This document shows positions 60,778 through 64,000 of a stretch of DNA of 64,000 nucleotides, in pieces. The notes below the pieces were generated by a model that worked only from the letters and a program-made list of their open reading frames with translations, was not told the origin of the DNA and made no database searches. The DNA lies in assembly GCF_001640805.2 (NCBI RefSeq), contig NC_066847.1, forward strand, positions 26,093,504 through 26,157,503, written 5' to 3'. The translations under genes were made by a program, and so were the position numbers. The first letter of the stretch is position 1, and each line of letters begins with the position of its first letter. The stretch is from Lates calcarifer. Taxonomy: Eukaryota; Chordata; Actinopteri; Centropomidae.

Positions 60778-61704
60778 CTGTGTCTGTGTATATGTATCTG
60801 TGTATATGTATATGTATATGAGAAATAACACTGTCATAGAAACAAGACATGGAAATCCTGCAGAAGTGGTTGGGTGTTAGGAAGAAAAAACAGTCCTGCG
60901 CAGGCCTCTACCCCAGGGCGTTGCAGTTAAAACACTTTGTTCCTGGACTCTACCTGACCCCTGGAGGCATAAAAAAGTGCCCCTTTGACCTGATGATATC
61001 TGAGTAGAGAGCTTACAATCTGTGTGTGTCATGTCTACAGACACATACTCACATATTCTGCCATATGTTCCTCCCTTTCTCTCACCACCATCCACCCTAT
61101 CTCTGGCTGGGTCACAAATCAGTGCATGCCATTTCACGAGGTTGGGGTTCGCTATATTGGACATGTTTTTTTTCACCCAGCACCCTATATGGAAAAAATG
61201 TGCTGTCTGCATTCCAAAGATGACTGAGCTGAGCTGAACAGCCCCCTGTTAAGCTATGTCCAGTCCAATCAGCTGAAGTCAAGTTGACTGAGATGAACAC
61301 ATTTTACAATTATATACACAGGGCAAGTAGTTGACACAGCTGTGCAGCTGAGCTGTACAGATTCTACCATGAAGAACTGTGGGGTTTTGGTTTTTGCTTA
61401 TTGAACCTAGCAATGCAGGTTGTATGTGTGAAAGAGGTTTGAAGAATTATTAGTTATTTGCAGCATTATTTATTCATAGATTTGATATGTTTAAGTAAAA
61501 CTATGCCCTGAAATATGTAGTTTGACAGTGAACATCTCATCACTCTGACTTGTGCTATTTTTGCCAAAAGGGCTAGACTGGAGACACATGACACCAGTAT
61601 CCATATCAGTAACTACACATTAGTGGGAGATTTATGCTTCTGTCAGTCTTACCCAGCATGCAGTGGGACAGTAACTTTGCATTCTATATACAGAATTTGA
61701 AGTT

Positions 61705-61736
61705 ACACAAACTGTAATCCACACAAACTGTAATCC
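61705..61736. repeat. 16-bp tandem duplication (2 copies)
   Basis: The unit ACACAAACTGTAATCC occurs twice head to tail, followed by the first four bases of a third. Confidence 0.95.
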
Positions 61737-62024
61737 ACACTGAATGCTGTTCCAAAGAAATACTGTGTTGGTTCAGTGGCAACAGCAGAATGTCTATCTT
61801 GAACTTACACATAATACCTAAGCTACATGCCGTGTATTTGATTTCAATCAGTAACACGCTGAATGTTGATGCGATGAAGTTTGTTGAGAGAGAGAGAAGA
61901 AGAGAGGGGCAGACTGACAGACAGACTGACAAAAAAAAGACAGACAGAAAGGCTGAAGTACAAACTAAACAGACAGGCAGTTTGACAGTTAAGACAGACA
62001 AACCAGACCAACAGGAAGATTGGC

Positions 62025-62049
62025 AAAAAAAAAAAAAAAAAAAAAAAAA
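62025..62049. repeat. A25 homopolymer after a GACA-rich tract
   Basis: A run of 25 A follows about 130 bases of purine-rich GACAGACA words (61887-62020). The A-run could be a retroposon tail, but no SINE head with Pol III A and B boxes or flanking duplication is visible. Confidence 0.85.
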
Positions 62050-64000
62050 TCAGTTCCTTAGTTTACAAGGCATGTTTGGCAGTGCAACTCACAAGACACT
62101 CATTTATTTCAGGTTTGGCCTACACACAGTACATGAGGTTAAAAGTTTAATATTTCCATTTCCCACTCTAGGTATTTTTATTGGACTCCTTGGAAAGGCT
62201 TAAGGAAGGGAAAAACTTAATAACCTGTTATTTAATATGGGAGGAAGTTGTGGCCTAAATAAGTAATGACTCTATTTAAAACCATGATGACATTTAATAA
62301 ACATGATTCTAAATGTATATTCAACATTTGAGAGGAGCCATAACCTCGCAAAATTTGTCTTTTACTTTGCAAAAACCTCATTCCCATTGTATGTTGCATA
62401 TACCCTCATGGTGCTGGTTGCAAACAGTCCCGCAGCTTCTAAAGTCTTCTTAACATCCATCGTTGATCTGGTGAGCTGGTCAGGCACTTATCCACCACCA
62501 TGTAAAAGAGGAGAACTGTTCAGGGAAGTGTTTCTGCTGTTTCAATTAGGCTTTACTTTAAATAGCCCAGGTTTCTGGTGATCCCAGGTCTTGCCTTTGG
62601 CTTCTCTACTGGGCTTATCACCCAGGGATGTTAAAGCTGGACCCTTTGAGATGTAAGCACATATGAGCGCATTAACCCCCAGACTGACTGAGCATGTAGC
62701 CCTGCAAGTAGGTGTGCAAGAGCAACGTTTTACAACTTAATGCTGCATTTGTTGATTTTATTTACAGAGTTTAAACTCTTAAATTTCTCACAAGTAAAAG
62801 TTAGATTTCACTCAAGTAATGACTCCTCATTTGTATGTATAATATTGGTTATGCATGTAACACTTAGAGGTCAAATGTTTCATTTTCCCAACCACATGAC
62901 TTGTGTTGTTTAATAATAATTTTCTAGAACCTAATTTTATATAATCTATTGTGTATGTCCACATAATGTATGTAGTCACATAGTTACTGTTAAATGAAAC
63001 AGAATCCCTAACTGAATAATTGTCTTAGTGGTTATAGCTAATTGGCTCAGGTGCAATGTCATATAACATTGCATGTTCTAGGTCATTACATACAGATCAC
63101 ATATACCTCGCGCTGACTGTTGTGTGACAGTATGGTTCTGATAGATTGATCTAGGCAGCAGAGACCAACTGGAAAGTTGTGTGACACCGCTGATCCATCA
63201 CAGTGAACATTAAGGTTCTGTTAATTGCTTGTCAAAAGTGGATAACCACCATGCGGTAGAGCAGTTGGAAGCAGGAAAAGTGCTTTATTGTTGGTCTGTT
63301 TGTGTGAAATGATTCTGACCTTTTCACAAAACCCATGTTTGTTTGTTTTCTTTAAGTTTCCTCACTTAGATAGACAGACAACTTTTTTTAGGTAATGGGG
63401 TAAAAGCACCTTTATGGGCCTTTTAAAATAATACCAGTCGAACACTAAATATTTCCCAGAACATCAGATGACTGTAATGCAAACCCTCAGAGCAGAATAC
63501 TTCTGCAGAGGGTCATGTATTTGCTGTGAAGTCTCTCCCAGGACAGTGCTAGCGCTGGAAAGGATTTGTGATTCACGATAGGCATTATTAAGGCCCCTCT
63601 GTTTGAAGTCCATCAGCTAACATTCTCCCTCATGTAAGTCTGAGCAAAAATTACATTAATTAATCCAGATGTAGTCACCTCACCGCTGGGTACGGCTGCA
63701 GTGCCCCAAAGTCCCCCTCTCTAGTGCGGCGACACCGTCTGGATAATTGCACTGTCAAAGTCAGAGATTTAGGTTTCAGTACACTGTTCAAGTGGAAGGA
63801 ATCGAATCAAAGGGCTCTGAGAGGGTCTAATCCATGCACTGGAATGGCTTTGATTGTGTCAGGGAGCAATTAACATAGGTGCATGTGAATGCATGTGTGT
63901 TTGGTCAATATCAGTCACTAAGAGTCACTGTGACACATATGAGCACTTTGAAACTCAGGGTTACGTGGAACGCCTGAGTTTTTTCCCATGTTTCTATCAC

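Larger units (their letters stand above)
53443..64000 (+). other. Probable first intron of the downstream gene; no coding exon seen
   Basis: The first 450 bases remain CpG-rich (for example around 53512-53540, 53570-53600 and 53640-53790), consistent with the tail of a CpG island. The remainder is AT-rich with a hAT-like element (54098-54605), a G-rich patch (58985-59120), a self-complementary microsatellite (60695-60770), a 16-bp tandem duplication (61705-61736) and a 25-base A-run (62025-62049). I searched for GRB10/GRB14-like coding words (RA, PH, BPS and SH2 domains) and saw none, so the coding exons must lie beyond 64 kb. Confidence 0.45.

Noticed and set aside
1..64000. CRISPR arrays, operons, prophage or plasmid features
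   Set aside because: The only regular repeats are microsatellites and two short tandem duplications; gene structure is eukaryotic throughout.

Overview
The window is vertebrate nuclear DNA, most likely from a ray-finned (teleost) fish. The evidence is spliced coding exons with GT/AG borders and pyrimidine tracts, introns of 0.1 to 9.7 kb, many long CA/GT and AT microsatellites, and degenerate termini typical of hAT DNA transposons. There is no sign of bacterial gene organisation, and most open frames of 60 to 100 codons are intronic noise. I cannot name the species.

One gene dominates: cobl (cordon-bleu WH2 repeat protein), an actin nucleator, on the + strand. I could join 16 coding exons from 8956 to 48005. 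All 15 internal junctions keep the frame, giving 1,531 codons from the Met at 8963 to a TAA at 48003-48005. The order is: KRAP-type motif, ubiquitin-like N-terminal and Cobl domains (exons at 8956, 11910, 14516); a basic linker and two more KRAP-type motifs that in mammalian Cobl bind syndapin (17138 to 34132); a disordered Pro/Ser/acidic middle (37509 to 45029); and three C-terminal WH2 actin-binding repeats, one per exon (45149, 45595, 46819), followed by a short last exon with the stop. Three WH2 repeats and a PPQLVLPP block favour cobl over its paralogue cobll1, which has one WH2. The true first exon is not firmly located. It may lie upstream of the window; a weak candidate is at 7043-7050.

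The 3' UTR runs from 48006 to about 49.8 kb. About 3 kb of plain intergenic DNA follows, then a CpG-richer, promoter-like stretch at 53.06-53.23 kb and a 5' non-coding exon ending in a strong splice donor at 53442/53443, also on the + strand. In mammals GRB10 lies directly downstream of COBL in the same orientation, so this is probably grb10 exon 1, with the last 10.5 kb of the window being its first intron. No coding exon of that gene is visible here.

I found no undescribed multi-gene system. The points most worth a second look are two in-frame candidate microexons in cobl (12558-12596 and 16274-16318), a possible alternative terminal exon (from 12841) that would give a short ubiquitin-like-only isoform, the one-WH2-per-exon modular C-terminus with identical splice phase, and the inferred cobl-grb10 tandem. 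All predictions come from reading the sequence; none has been tested against transcripts.
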